A stretch of 64,000 bases of DNA from Antiquaquibacter oligotrophicus (GCF_020535405.1 NZ_CP085036.1:1674001-1738000); one strand, 5' to 3'. Shown: positions 1-9,791, counted from the stretch's first letter. Notes: generated from the letters alone by a model not told the origin. Numbers and translations are program-made.

Positions 1-464
1 AACTCATGGGGGCGTGGAACCCCGGCGTCATCGCCTCGCTCACCCCAGACCAGGAGCCCCTCCCCGATCTAGCGTGGTTCCCGTTCCCGGAGATCGAGGG
101 CGGAGCGGGCGAGCCCGGTTCGATCCTCGCCGGAGTCGACGGGTACTCGTGCTCGGTGGATGCTCCGGATGCGTGCGTCGACTTCCTCAACTACATCGCC
201 ACCTCCGATGTTCAAGAGGCCTACTACGCCGCGTACAACGCGCCCGTCGTGAACACGGTCGCGCAGGAGGTCATCACCGAGCCCTATCTCCAGCAGATCC
301 TCGAGGCCTACAACGCGGCGCCGTTCGTGTCGCCGTGGCTCGACACCGTCTACGGCCAGAACGTCGGTAACGCACTCAACGTCGCGGTCGTGGAACTCCT
401 TGCGGGCAACCTCGATCCGGAGGGACTTGTGGCCGCGGTCAACGACGCGGCCGCGAAGGGATAG
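1..464 (+). CDS. Carbohydrate ABC transporter solute-binding protein, C-terminal part
   Basis: Only the last ~153 codons lie in the window; the reading frame is open to the left edge, so the in-frame ATG at 6 is internal. The visible part (MGAWNPG near the start, then FPFPEIEGG and a helical tail ending DAAAKG) resembles the C-terminal lobe of family 1 extracellular sugar-binding lipoproteins. It would capture an oligosaccharide outside the membrane and deliver it to the two permeases that follow 11 nt downstream. The enzymes further along the operon (GH3, GH51) suggest a xylo- or arabino-oligosaccharide ligand; that is inference from context. Confidence 0.85.
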   Translation, partial: LMGAWNPGVIASLTPDQEPLPDLAWFPFPEIEGGAGEPGSILAGVDGYSCSVDAPDACVDFLNYIATSDVQEAYYAAYNAPVVNTVAQEVITEPYLQQILEAYNAAPFVSPWLDTVYGQNVGNALNVAVVELLAGNLDPEGLVAAVNDAAAKG

Positions 465-475
465 GGATAACACCG

Positions 476-1495
476 ATGAGTGTTGGAGGACAGACTGCCG
501 TCAGGGTGAATCGTCCGCCGGAGCTCGTCGCCGAGGGCGAGGGTGGCGCCACGCCGCCCCCGCCCTCGCGGCGACGGGGCGGCGGCAGATGGGGCATCCG
601 AGCGGAGATCGCGCTTCTCACGGGGCCAGCACTTCTGATCTTCGTCGGCTTCGTCATCGTGCCGATCGCGGCAGCTGCGTACTACGGGTTCTTCAGCTGG
701 CAGGGTTACGGGCAGCCGACGGACTTCGTCGGCCTGCGTAACTACATCACCATCCTGCAAGACCCGGGCTTCCACGACGCGCTCCTCCACAACGGCGTGA
801 TCGTCGTGCTCTCGCTCGTCTTGCAAGCGCCGATCGCGATTCTGCTCGCGCTGCTCCTGAACCGACGAATGAAGGGGCAGTCGATCATCCGTGTGCTGAT
901 CTTTGTTCCGTACGTGATCGCGGAAGTCGTCGTCGGTACCGGGTGGAGCCTGATCCTCCAATCGGATGGTGCGCTCAACAACTTCCTCGATCAGATCGGG
1001 CTCGGCGCAGTTCGACAAGACTGGCTGTCAGACCCGTCGATCGCGATGGGCACCCTCATGGCGATCCTCGTGTGGAAGTACGTGGGGTTTGCAGTCATCA
1101 TCCTGCTCGCGGGCCTACAAGGAATTCCGCAGGAGCTCTACGAAGCGGCCGCGATCGACGGTGCCTCCTACTGGCAGATCCAACGCAGGATCACGTTCCC
1201 GCTTCTCGGGCCGACGATTCGTATCTGGGCGTTCCTGTCGATCATCGGCGCCCTGCAGCTCTTCGATCTCGTGTACATCATCTGGGGGCAGTACATCGCG
1301 CCGGTGGCCGGCACTTCCACGATGGCGACCTACATGGTGGCCAACGGCCGTAACGCCGGGAGCTTCGGCTACGGCATCGCCGTGGCCGTGGTGATGTTCG
1401 TCATATCCCTCATCGTGGCTCTCGCGTACCAACGATTTGTGCTCAGCCGTGACACGGCCGGAGCTCTCACCGGGAAAGGACGGCGGCGATCGTGA
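476..1495 (+). CDS. Carbohydrate ABC transporter permease (MalF/UgpA type)
   Basis: 339-aa inner-membrane permease. After a charged, proline-rich N-terminus (residues ~18-38) come about six hydrophobic helices. The EAA cytoplasmic-loop motif that docks the ATPase is visible as ELYEAAAIDGAS followed by FPLLGP, around residues 221-245. ATG 476 lies 11 nt after the binding-protein stop. The stop overlaps the GTG of the second permease by 4 nt, so the two are translationally coupled. No ATPase gene is in the operon; actinobacterial importers of this class usually share an MsiK-like ATPase encoded elsewhere. Confidence 0.93.
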   Translation: MSVGGQTAVRVNRPPELVAEGEGGATPPPPSRRRGGGRWGIRAEIALLTGPALLIFVGFVIVPIAAAAYYGFFSWQGYGQPTDFVGLRNYITILQDPGFHDALLHNGVIVVLSLVLQAPIAILLALLLNRRMKGQSIIRVLIFVPYVIAEVVVGTGWSLILQSDGALNNFLDQIGLGAVRQDWLSDPSIAMGTLMAILVWKYVGFAVIILLAGLQGIPQELYEAAAIDGASYWQIQRRITFPLLGPTIRIWAFLSIIGALQLFDLVYIIWGQYIAPVAGTSTMATYMVANGRNAGSFGYGIAVAVVMFVISLIVALAYQRFVLSRDTAGALTGKGRRRS

Positions 1496-2367
1496 CCGCA
1501 CTCACGTCGACAACGACGCCCATTGACGAGGCGCGACCCTCACGAGAGAAACTGCCGTGGGGCAACCCCGCTGTCTACTTCGTGGCGCTCCTCGTGATCG
1601 CGATCATGCTCGCGCCGATCGCCTACATCATCCTCGGCGGGTTCCGTACGAACTCGCAGATCACCGTCGACCCCGCGGGATGGCCAGACCCGTGGAACGT
1701 CGGCAACTACCTGGACGTGCTCACCGGGCAACGGTTCTGGCAGCAGGTCGGCAACTCCCTCATCGTCGGAGTTGCCACGACGGCCGGAGTCGTGATCCTC
1801 GGACTCGCGGCCAGCTACGTGATCGCCCGGTACAGGTTCCGTGGCCAGGGTGTGCTCTACGCGCTCTTCGCCGCAGGTCTCATGTTCCCGCTTACGGTGG
1901 CGATCACGCCCCTGTACATCGTGGTGCGCGACATCGGACTCATGAACTCGTTGGGCGGGGTCATCCTTCCGCAGATTGCCTTCGCCCTCCCGATGACCGT
2001 CATCATTCTCGTTCCGTTCCTGCGAGCCATACCCAAGGACATCGAGGAGGCTGCCGCAATCGACGGTGCGGGAAGACTCGCATTCTTCTGGCGGATGGTG
2101 CTGCCCCTCTCGCTCCTCGGAGTGATCACCGTGGGCATCCTCGCCTTCGTTCAAAGCTGGAACAGCTACCTTCTCCCGCTGTTCATCCTCAACAACGAAG
2201 CGAGTTTCACGCTGCCACTCGGAGTGCAAGCCTTCTCGTCGCAGTACTCAGTCGACACGGCCAAAGTGCTCGCGTACACATCGCTCGCGATGATTCCCGC
2301 TCTCATCTTCTTCAGCCTGTTCGAGAGGCGAATCGTTGGCGGCCTGGCAGGGGCGGTGAAGGGCTGA
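1492..2367 (+). CDS. Carbohydrate ABC transporter permease (MalG type)
   Basis: 291-aa second permease subunit of the same importer, about six transmembrane helices. The EAA motif is DIEEAAAIDGAG followed by LPLSLLGV near residues 183-205. The GTG start at 1492 overlaps the upstream stop in a GTGA arrangement, and its own TGA shares a base with the ATG of the GH3 gene at 2367. Length and motif spacing are normal for the MalG/family-2 binding-protein-dependent permeases. Confidence 0.93.
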   Translation: MTALTSTTTPIDEARPSREKLPWGNPAVYFVALLVIAIMLAPIAYIILGGFRTNSQITVDPAGWPDPWNVGNYLDVLTGQRFWQQVGNSLIVGVATTAGVVILGLAASYVIARYRFRGQGVLYALFAAGLMFPLTVAITPLYIVVRDIGLMNSLGGVILPQIAFALPMTVIILVPFLRAIPKDIEEAAAIDGAGRLAFFWRMVLPLSLLGVITVGILAFVQSWNSYLLPLFILNNEASFTLPLGVQAFSSQYSVDTAKVLAYTSLAMIPALIFFSLFERRIVGGLAGAVKG

Positions 2368-4733
2368 TGACACTCGATCTCGATTCCACACGCGCCGGGA
2401 GTGCGAGTTCACCCGCGCCCCCGCACATGCCCGTCGTCTCCGAACGTGTCCAGCGGCTCCTCGATCACATGAGTCTCGACCAGAAGCTTGCGCAACTCGT
2501 GGGATTCTGGGTCGATCACGGCGGCGAAGTTGTCGCCCCGATGGCGGGAGAGCTTGGCGGTTCGGCCCGCTACGACGAAGTGACCCGACACGGCCTAGGC
2601 CATTTGACACGCGTGTACGGCACGCGGCCGGTCGACCCCGTCGAGCGCGCCGCGTGGCTGTGGGCGGAGCAGCGTCGGTTGAGCGAACGCTCCGGCCTCG
2701 GCATCCCCGCGATCGTCCATGAGGAGACACTGACCGGGCTCGCCGCGTGGAAGGCGGCGACGTTCCCGACCCCGCTCGCATGGGGTGCGGCATTCGACCC
2801 GGAGCTTGTCGAGAAGATGGGTGTCGCTATCGGTCAGTCGATGCGTGAGCTCGGCATCCATCAGGGGCTCGCTCCCGTACTCGATGTCGTGCGCGATCCC
2901 CGCTGGGGCCGAGTGGACGAGTGCATCTCCGAAGATCCTTACGTTGTCGGCACGATCGGTACCGCCTACGTGCGCGGGTTGCAGGATGCCGGGATCCACG
3001 CCACGCTCAAACATTTCGTCGGTTACTCCGCTTCGCAGGCTGGACGCAATCACGCCCCGGTGCACGCCGGTCGTCGAGAACTCGCCGACGTGCTTCTTCC
3101 ACCGTTCGAGATGGCCATCCGCGACGGGGGCGCCCGATCGGTGATGAACTCCTACGCCGAGATCGATGGGGTGCCCGTTGCGAGCTCCCCAGAACTTCTC
3201 GGCGACCTGTTGCGAGGCGACTGGGGATTCGACGGAGTGGTGGTGGCCGACTACTTCGCGGTCGCCTTCCTCCGGCTCATGCACGGTGTCGCCGCGGATC
3301 AGGGGGAGGCGGCAGCTCTCGCGCTCGCCGCCGGTATCGATGTCGAGCTCCCTACGGGAGACGCGTACGTGGAGCCGCTCGCCGAGCGGATTCGGTCTGG
3401 GCTCGTCGATGAGGCGATCGTCGACAGGTCTGTGCTGCGTGTGCTCTCCCAGAAGGAGGAACTCGGCCTCCTTGATGCGACGTTTGACGAGCCACCCACG
3501 GCGGTGGATCTCGACAGTCCGCGTCACCGCGAGCTCGCTCGTCGTCTGGCCGACGAGTCTGTTGTGCTGCTCTCCAACAATGGAATACTCCCCCTGTTCT
3601 CCGGCTCGGATTCGAGCACGGGTTCCCGACCGCGCGTCGCGGTGATCGGCCCGAACGCGGACCGATCTGAGGCGCTCATGGGGTGCTACTCGTTCATCAA
3701 CCACGTTCTCGTCCATCATCCGGACGCTGCTCTCGGCATCGACATTCCCTCCGTATTCACCTCGCTTCTCGGGGCCCTGCCCACGGCCGACCTCCTCTTC
3801 GCGCAGGGGTGTGAGGTCGACAGTGACGATCGATCCGGATTCGCCGACGCGGTGCGCACGGCGGCGAAGTCCGATGTCGCCGTCGTTGTCGTTGGCGACC
3901 AAGCTGGTCTTTTCGGCCGCGGGACTGTGGGTGAAGGGAACGACGTCGAATCGCTCGAGCTGCCGGGAGTGCAGCGCGAACTCGTGGAAGCGGTCGCCGC
4001 GACGGGTACCCCCGTCGTTTTGGTTCTCATCACCGGGCGCCCGTATGCGATCGGGTGGGCGTTCGACGGTGATGTCGTTCCTGCGGCGGTGGTGCAGTCG
4101 TTTTTCCCTGGCGAGGAAGGTGGGCGTGCCATCGCGGCCGTGCTCACCGGAGAGACGAACCCGTCGGGCAGGCTTCCCGTGAGCCTTCCCCGCTCAGCGG
4201 GAGCGCAACCGTTCACCTACCTGCACCCGATGCTCGGCGGCCCTTCGGAGATCACGAGTGCCGACTCGACACCCGTTCTTCCTTTTGGCCACGGCCTCAG
4301 CTACACACGTTTCGAGTACGCCGCGCTCGAGGTCGCGTCGAACATCGACACCGCGGGAGAGTTTGACGTCGCGGTGCGTCTCACGAACGTGGGAGCACGA
4401 GCGGGAGCCGAGGTCGTGCAGCTCTACGCACGCGACCTCGTCGCGTCCGTCACGAGGCCCGTCGCGCAACTCCTCGCATACGCGAGAGTTGAACTCGGCG
4501 CCGGTGAGTCCACCGTGGTGCGTCTCACGGTGCCGACCGCGAGGCTCGCGTTCTCCGATCGCGACCTCGATCGTGTGGTCGAACCGGGAGCCGTTGATCT
4601 GTGGTTCGGCCGGTCGTGCGTGGACAGGATCCTCGAGCGAAGGGTCGACTTGGTCGGTGGCACGCACCGGGTAACACCGGCGGACACGCGGATCGCCACC
4701 GTCCGCACGGACGCGGTCGGCGGAGCCCCATGA
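2367..4733 (+). CDS. Glycoside hydrolase family 3 beta-glycosidase (beta-glucosidase / beta-xylosidase)
   Basis: 788-aa GH3 enzyme that would release the terminal sugar from imported oligosaccharides. The frame is open from 1557, but ATG 2367 fits the TGATG junction with the permease stop and gives a normal N-terminus. The (beta/alpha)8 domain spans about residues 20-370, with the conserved KHF motif at K215-H216 and the nucleophile Asp expected at D295 in the VVADYF stretch. An alpha/beta sandwich follows, then a C-terminal fibronectin-III-like domain (about 650-740, with EVVQLYARD). No signal peptide is seen, so it is probably cytoplasmic and acts after uptake. GH3 specificity cannot be read from sequence alone; the adjacent arabinofuranosidase favours xylosidase or arabinosidase activity. 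Confidence 0.92.
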   Translation: MTLDLDSTRAGSASSPAPPHMPVVSERVQRLLDHMSLDQKLAQLVGFWVDHGGEVVAPMAGELGGSARYDEVTRHGLGHLTRVYGTRPVDPVERAAWLWAEQRRLSERSGLGIPAIVHEETLTGLAAWKAATFPTPLAWGAAFDPELVEKMGVAIGQSMRELGIHQGLAPVLDVVRDPRWGRVDECISEDPYVVGTIGTAYVRGLQDAGIHATLKHFVGYSASQAGRNHAPVHAGRRELADVLLPPFEMAIRDGGARSVMNSYAEIDGVPVASSPELLGDLLRGDWGFDGVVVADYFAVAFLRLMHGVAADQGEAAALALAAGIDVELPTGDAYVEPLAERIRSGLVDEAIVDRSVLRVLSQKEELGLLDATFDEPPTAVDLDSPRHRELARRLADESVVLLSNNGILPLFSGSDSSTGSRPRVAVIGPNADRSEALMGCYSFINHVLVHHPDAALGIDIPSVFTSLLGALPTADLLFAQGCEVDSDDRSGFADAVRTAAKSDVAVVVVGDQAGLFGRGTVGEGNDVESLELPGVQRELVEAVAATGTPVVLVLITGRPYAIGWAFDGDVVPAAVVQSFFPGEEGGRAIAAVLTGETNPSGRLPVSLPRSAGAQPFTYLHPMLGGPSEITSADSTPVLPFGHGLSYTRFEYAALEVASNIDTAGEFDVAVRLTNVGARAGAEVVQLYARDLVASVTRPVAQLLAYARVELGAGESTVVRLTVPTARLAFSDRDLDRVVEPGAVDLWFGRSCVDRILERRVDLVGGTHRVTPADTRIATVRTDAVGGAP

Positions 4734-6244
4734 TCGAGGCGCGGATGACGGTGCGCCCTGGTCACCCCGTCGGTGCGATCGACCGTCGGCTCTTCGGCTC
4801 CTTCGTCGAGCACCTCGGGCGAGCGGTCTACGACGGACTGTTCGAGCCCGGGCATCCGGCGGCCGACGAGGACGGCTTCCGCCGCGACGTGCTCGAGCTG
4901 GTACGCGAGCTGGGTGTCACGACCGTGCGCTACCCCGGTGGCAACTTCGTTTCGTCATACCGGTGGGAGGACGGGGTCGGCCCCCGGGCGAGCAGGCCGC
5001 GCCGACTGGATCCCGCGTGGCATTCGATTGAGACCAACCAGATCGGTATCGATGAGTTCGCCCGCTGGACGGCGAAGGCGGGCGCGGAACTCATGCTCGC
5101 GGTGAATCTCGGAACGCGGGGAGTCGCGGAGGCGCTCGATGTGCTCGAGTACTGCAACATCCCCGGTGGCACGGCGCTCTCCGACGCCCGGGCGTCCCAT
5201 GGTTCTGTCGAGCCGCACGACGTTCGCTTGTGGTGTCTCGGCAACGAGATGGACGGGCCATGGCAGATCGGTCATCGCAGTGCCGAGGAGTACGGCACCC
5301 TCGCCGCGCAGACCGCTCGCGCCATGCGCCAGGTGGACAATCGTGTGCTCCTCGTCGCGTGCGGAAGTTCCGGGCGCGGTATGCCGACGTTCGGCGAGTG
5401 GGAGCGTACCGTGCTCGACCGCACGTGGGGAGAGGTCGACTACATTTCCTGCCACGCCTATTACCAGGAGAAGGACGGCGACCTCGCGTCGTTCCTCGCT
5501 TCGTCCGTCGACATGGACCGGTTCATCGAGGCGGTGGCGGAGGCAATCGACGATGTGGCCGCGCGGCGCGGTGGCATCGAGCGCGAGGTCTCGATCTCGT
5601 TCGATGAATGGAACGTGTGGGATGTCGAACGGTTCGATGCGCTAGAGAAGCGCACCGCGATCGACGACTGGCCGGTCGCTCCGCGCATCCTCGAGGACTC
5701 CTACTCCGTCTCCGACGCGGTCGTCGTGGGGAGTCTCCTCATGTCGTTACTGCGGCACGCCGATCGGGTGAAAGCAGCAAGTCTCGCGCAACTGGTCAAC
5801 GTGATCGCCCCGATCATGACCGAACCCGGTGGCATCGCGTGGCGTCAGACGAGCTTCTACCCGTTTGCGATCACCGCACGCCTGGCCCGAGGCGAGACGA
5901 TCGAGGTCTACGCGGATGCTCCCACCTACGAGCATCCCGAGCACGGCTCGGTCTCTCTCGTCGACGCGGTGGCGACGGCGGATGCTGGCGGCGTGAGTCT
6001 CTTCCTCGTGAACCGATCGACGGATGCCCCCGCCGAGGTAACTGTCGACCTCTCCGCTCTGGGGGTTGTCGCACTCGGGGAGGCTGTCACCCTGTCGGAC
6101 GCTGACCCGTACGCCCGGAACACGCTCGCCGACCCGAACCGCGTGGTACCTCGAACTCTCACGTCGGCGCGCATCATCGGTAGGTCGCTCGTCGTAACCC
6201 TCGACCCCGTTTCGTGGTCGGCGATTCGGCTCGTTAAGGACTGA
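4730..6244 (+). CDS. Alpha-L-arabinofuranosidase, GH51
   Basis: 504-aa cytoplasmic GH51 enzyme that cleaves non-reducing alpha-L-arabinofuranosyl units from arabino- and arabinoxylo-oligosaccharides. The start is ATG 4730, overlapping the GH3 stop (ATGA); the longer open frame from 4601 is discounted. Visible GH51 hallmarks: LFGSFVEHLGRAVYDGL near residues 22-38, RYPGGNF, the acid/base Glu in CLGNEMDG (E173) and the nucleophile Glu in SFDEWNVWD (E293). Residues ~400-500 form the usual C-terminal beta-sandwich. It closes the importer operon and defines it as an arabinose/xylose-type hemicellulose utilisation unit. It runs into the convergent kdp operon with only 3 bp between. Confidence 0.95.
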   Translation: MIEARMTVRPGHPVGAIDRRLFGSFVEHLGRAVYDGLFEPGHPAADEDGFRRDVLELVRELGVTTVRYPGGNFVSSYRWEDGVGPRASRPRRLDPAWHSIETNQIGIDEFARWTAKAGAELMLAVNLGTRGVAEALDVLEYCNIPGGTALSDARASHGSVEPHDVRLWCLGNEMDGPWQIGHRSAEEYGTLAAQTARAMRQVDNRVLLVACGSSGRGMPTFGEWERTVLDRTWGEVDYISCHAYYQEKDGDLASFLASSVDMDRFIEAVAEAIDDVAARRGGIEREVSISFDEWNVWDVERFDALEKRTAIDDWPVAPRILEDSYSVSDAVVVGSLLMSLLRHADRVKAASLAQLVNVIAPIMTEPGGIAWRQTSFYPFAITARLARGETIEVYADAPTYEHPEHGSVSLVDAVATADAGGVSLFLVNRSTDAPAEVTVDLSALGVVALGEAVTLSDADPYARNTLADPNRVVPRTLTSARIIGRSLVVTLDPVSWSAIRLVKD

Positions 6245-6247
6245 GCT

Positions 6248-6619
6248 CTAGCCGAGCGCCCCGAGGATCGTCGACGCCACGAACGACACCACTCCCACCC
6301 CGAACAGGATGAGGGTTACGAGCAATAACCCGCGCTCGTCGTGGGCGACCGGTTCGCGGTGCGGCACGTCGGGGCGGAGCGTTCGGTAGTGGATCTCGAG
6401 TTCGTCGCCACTCGGTGCCGGTGCATCCGTCGGCAGTGTGCTGCGGTGGACGGTGCCGTCGGGCAGCATCCATCGAAGCTCGCCGTCGACCACCTCGGCG
6501 GCGGTCGAGACCCAGCTCCCACGACCGAGACGCAGGATCAGCCAGATTGCGCCGAGGAGGAGTGCTCCGACAGTACCGACGAGCGAGAGCACCTCCGCGA
6601 TCGTGCCGGCCTCTTTCAC
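6248..6619 (-). CDS. DUF3592-like two-helix membrane protein coupled to kdpE
   Basis: 123-aa protein starting at GTG 6619, which overlaps the kdpE stop by 4 nt (GTGA); a longer in-frame reading up to 6838 lies inside kdpE and is discounted. One transmembrane helix near residues 8-28 and one near the C-terminus (about 96-118) flank a soluble beta-rich segment (STAAEVVDGELRWMLPDG onward), the layout of DUF3592 proteins. Function unknown. Its place as the last gene of the kdp operon suggests co-expression under potassium limitation, but a link to KdpDE signalling is only contextual. Confidence 0.75.
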   Translation of the reverse strand: MKEAGTIAEVLSLVGTVGALLLGAIWLILRLGRGSWVSTAAEVVDGELRWMLPDGTVHRSTLPTDAPAPSGDELEIHYRTLRPDVPHREPVAHDERGLLLVTLILFGVGVVSFVASTILGALG

Positions 6620-7299
6620 GTCGTCCCCGCGGTCACGAAGCGATAACCCATTCCGGCCTCGGTCACGAGGTGGCGCGGACGCGAGGGTTCCGCTTCGAGT
6701 TTCTTGCGTAGCTGTGCCATGTACAGCCGAAGATAACCCGTGTCGGTGGTGTACTGGGGGCCCCACACCTCGCTCAGGAGTGTTTCCCGTGTGACGAGAC
6801 GGTCGTGATTGCGCAGCAGCACCTCGAGCAAGCGCCATTCGGTGGGGGTGAGACGCACGGTCTCACCCGCCCTCGTGACGACACGCGCCGAGAGATCGAC
6901 CGTGACATCGCCGAAGGCAACGGTGGGCTCGTCGACGCTTGAGGTGGTGCGCCGAGTGAGAGCTCTGATGCGGGCAAGCAGCTCGTCCGCGGAGAACGGC
7001 TTCGTTACGTAGTCGTCGGCGCCCGCGTCGAGGGCCTCGACCTTGTCCCACGATTCGCTGCGACCCGAGACGACGAGCACGGGAACCTGCGTCCAGCCGC
7101 GGAGTGCCTGGATGACGTCGATTCCCGTGAGCCCGGGCATCCCGAGGTCGAGGATCACAAGATCGGGATGTGATGCGATTGCGGCGTCCAACGCTTCGGT
7201 GCCGTTGGATGCCGTGACGACGTCGTAGCCCCGAGCGGCCAGCGTGATTCGCACCGCTCGCACCATCTGCGGGTCATCGTCGGCGATCAGGACCTTCAT
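6616..7299 (-). CDS. kdpE: Response regulator KdpE
   Basis: 227-aa OmpR/PhoB-family regulator. The receiver domain (residues 1-115) has the acidic pair in LIADDDP, the phospho-acceptor D51 in VILDLGMPG and the conserved K in YVTKPFS. The C-terminal winged helix (about 130-225) has LTPTEWRLLEVLL and the YLRLYMAQLRKK recognition region. It activates kdpFABC when phosphorylated by KdpD. The start overlaps the kdpD stop by 4 nt. Three phased TCCTNACG repeats upstream of the operon are candidate binding sites. Confidence 0.96.
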   Translation of the reverse strand: MKVLIADDDPQMVRAVRITLAARGYDVVTASNGTEALDAAIASHPDLVILDLGMPGLTGIDVIQALRGWTQVPVLVVSGRSESWDKVEALDAGADDYVTKPFSADELLARIRALTRRTTSSVDEPTVAFGDVTVDLSARVVTRAGETVRLTPTEWRLLEVLLRNHDRLVTRETLLSEVWGPQYTTDTGYLRLYMAQLRKKLEAEPSRPRHLVTEAGMGYRFVTAGTT

Positions 7300-9788
7300 G
7301 TGTGATCGCCTCCCTCCGCGGCGGGCAACTCGATGACCATCGTCAGCCCACCACCCGGGGTCTCCTCGGCCGCCAGGGTGCCGTCCATCGCCTCGACAAA
7401 TCCCTTGGCCAGGGCGAGACCGAGGCCGACCCCGGCCGTGTTGTCGGTGTCGCCGAGACGCTGGAAGGGCATAAACACATCATCCCGCCGCTCCGGAGGG
7501 ATGCCCGGTCCCGTGTCAATCACCCGTAAGTGCACGTGACCACCGAATTCGCTCGCCGCGAGCACCGGCGGTGAGCCTGCGGGGGAGAATCGGACGGCGT
7601 TGGCGAGAAGGTTCACGACGGCACGTTGGAGGAGCACTTCGTCGGCAAGTACGGGAGCGACGGACTCGATCTCCAGAAGCACGCTACCCGGAGCGAGGTC
7701 GAGTTCGTCGAGTGCCCCCGTCACAACCGCGTCGACGGCGACGGGTTCGATGCTCACCCCCAGGACCCCCGCCTGGAGGCGGCTGGCGTCCAGGAGTTTC
7801 GTCACGAGCGCGGAGAGCGACTCGAGGCTCTCCTCCGCCGTCGCGAGGAGCTCGCGTTGGTCGGAGGGTGTGAGGTCGATGTCGGGCGATCGCAGGCTCG
7901 TGACGGCCGCTGTCGCAGACGCGAGGGGTCTGCGTAAATCGTGACCGACCGCGGCGAGCAGGGCCGTTCGAAGCCGATCCGCCTCGGCCACCGGCTTCAT
8001 GCGTTCGGCCTCGGAGGTGAGTTCGCGCTGTGAGAGCGCCGTCTCGATCTGCGAGAGGAACGCCCCGAGGATGCGGCGGTCGGATGCCGGCAACTCGCGA
8101 CCTCGCAGGTAGAGGGTCGCGTGCGGGCCGACGGCGAGTGTTGTTTCCACATCGTCGGGGCGAATGGACGCGGCATCCGTCGCCGTGTAGAGCGCGACCC
8201 CGCGCGACCGGAGGATGACGCTGGCCATACCGAACGACTCTCGGAGACGGGAGACGAGTGCTTCGAGAGCGTCCCCTCCGCCGAGCACGCTGCCCGCGAT
8301 GCTCGAGAGGGTCTCCGCCTCGGCGCTGGCCCGGGAGGCGATGCGCGAGCGACGCGCGGCCTGGTCGACGACGATCGAGACGAGAACGGCGACAACAACA
8401 AAGATCACGAGGGTGAGAACCCCACCCGCGTCGCCGATAACGATCGAGTACAGCGGTTCGACAAAAAAGTAATTGAGCAGGATGCCCGCACCGAGGGCAG
8501 TGGCGACGGCCGGCCACACGCCGCCGACGAGGGCGACGATCACGACAAATAGCTGGAAGATGAGCACGTCGCTGGCCACGGCGTCCTCCCCGCGTCGTTC
8601 CGAGAGAAGCCACGTGAGCAGGGGGAGACCCAACGCGCCGAGCACAAATCCCGCGATGCGACGCCGCACGGAGAGCGCACCGCCCGTGCGGGGCAGTCTC
8701 CGTGATCCCGCCTCGGAGTGCGACACGATGTGCACGTCGATGTCGCCGGCCTCCCGGATGACCGTGGCTGCCGTGCCGGGCCCGGTGAAGAGTCGTGTGA
8801 GCCACCGCCGCCTGCTCACACCGATCACGAGCTGCGTTGCATCCATCGATCGCGCAAAGTCGACGAGTGTTTTGGGGATGTGCTCGCCCACCACCTGATG
8901 GAACGTTCCGCCGAGGGTTTCGGTGAGTCGGCGCTGCTCCTCGAGGATCTGCGGATTCTCGGGTTCGAGGCCGTCCGAGTCCGTGACGTGTACGGCGATG
9001 AGCTCGCCGCCGCTGGCCCGTGACGCGATGCGCGCGCCCCGGCGCAGGAGCGTCTCGCCTTCCCGTCCGCCCGTGAGAGCGACGACAACCCGCTCGCGCG
9101 CGCTCCACGTCGCGGCGATTCCCTTCTCTGCCCGGTAGCGCTTGAGCGCAGAGTCCACTTCGCCAGCGAGCCACAGAAGTGCGAGTTCGCGTAGCGCGGT
9201 CAGGTTGCCGAGCCGGAAGTAGTTGGAGAGAGCGGCATCCACCCGTGTCGAGGGGTAGACGACTCCTTGCGCGAGACGGTCCCGTAGGGCCTGGGGAGCG
9301 AGGTCGACGAGTTCGATCTGATCGGCACCACGCAGCACCGCGTCGGGGATCGTCTCGCGTTGGGTCACCCCGGTGATCTGACGCACGACGTCGACGAGCG
9401 ACTCGATGTGCTGGATGTTGACGGTCGAGATGACGTCGATACCCGCCTCGAGGAGGGTGTCGACGTCCTGCCAACGTTTGGCGTGAGCGGAACCCGGTGC
9501 GTTGGTGTGGGCGAGTTCGTCGACGAGAGCAACCGCCGGTGCGCGCGCGAGCACCGCCTCGAGATCGAGTTCCTCGAGCGCGACTCCGCGGTGCAGCACC
9601 GAGCTGCGCGGGACGACCTCGAGCCCCTCGACGAGCGCGGCGGTTGCCGCTCGTCCGTGAGTCTCGACGATCGCGATGACGACGTCCTCGCCAGCGTTAG
9701 CTAGCCGTTTGCCCTCCTCGAGCATCGCGAAGGTTTTGCCGACGCCGGGGGCGGCACCGAGCATGACCCGAAGCCGTCCCCTGCTCAT
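7296..9788 (-). CDS. kdpD: Sensor histidine kinase KdpD
   Basis: 830-aa membrane sensor kinase, slightly shorter than the ~890-aa enterobacterial protein. Domains in order: KdpD N-terminal domain with Walker A GAAPGVGKT (residues 11-19); universal-stress-like domain (about 230-350); four closely spaced transmembrane helices (about 375-480); a GAF-like linker; a dimerisation/phospho-acceptor region with H616 in GHDLRRPL; and an ATP-binding domain with the N-box LLANAVRFSP and G-boxes DTGPGIP and GVGLGLALAK. It senses low potassium or turgor and phosphorylates KdpE. ATG 9788 lies 3 nt after the kdpC stop. Confidence 0.96.
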   Translation of the reverse strand: MSRGRLRVMLGAAPGVGKTFAMLEEGKRLANAGEDVVIAIVETHGRAATAALVEGLEVVPRSSVLHRGVALEELDLEAVLARAPAVALVDELAHTNAPGSAHAKRWQDVDTLLEAGIDVISTVNIQHIESLVDVVRQITGVTQRETIPDAVLRGADQIELVDLAPQALRDRLAQGVVYPSTRVDAALSNYFRLGNLTALRELALLWLAGEVDSALKRYRAEKGIAATWSARERVVVALTGGREGETLLRRGARIASRASGGELIAVHVTDSDGLEPENPQILEEQRRLTETLGGTFHQVVGEHIPKTLVDFARSMDATQLVIGVSRRRWLTRLFTGPGTAATVIREAGDIDVHIVSHSEAGSRRLPRTGGALSVRRRIAGFVLGALGLPLLTWLLSERRGEDAVASDVLIFQLFVVIVALVGGVWPAVATALGAGILLNYFFVEPLYSIVIGDAGGVLTLVIFVVVAVLVSIVVDQAARRSRIASRASAEAETLSSIAGSVLGGGDALEALVSRLRESFGMASVILRSRGVALYTATDAASIRPDDVETTLAVGPHATLYLRGRELPASDRRILGAFLSQIETALSQRELTSEAERMKPVAEADRLRTALLAAVGHDLRRPLASATAAVTSLRSPDIDLTPSDQRELLATAEESLESLSALVTKLLDASRLQAGVLGVSIEPVAVDAVVTGALDELDLAPGSVLLEIESVAPVLADEVLLQRAVVNLLANAVRFSPAGSPPVLAASEFGGHVHLRVIDTGPGIPPERRDDVFMPFQRLGDTDNTAGVGLGLALAKGFVEAMDGTLAAEETPGGGLTMVIELPAAEGGDHT

Positions 9789-9791
9789 GCG

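Noticed and set aside
2595..3902. 435-codon open frame antisense to the GH3 gene
   Set aside because: Composition typical of a shadow frame; all conserved residues are in the sense GH3 frame.
7684..9474. 596-codon open frame overlapping kdpD on the same strand
   Set aside because: An out-of-phase Arg/Pro-rich reading of kdpD; KdpD domains are intact in the other frame.
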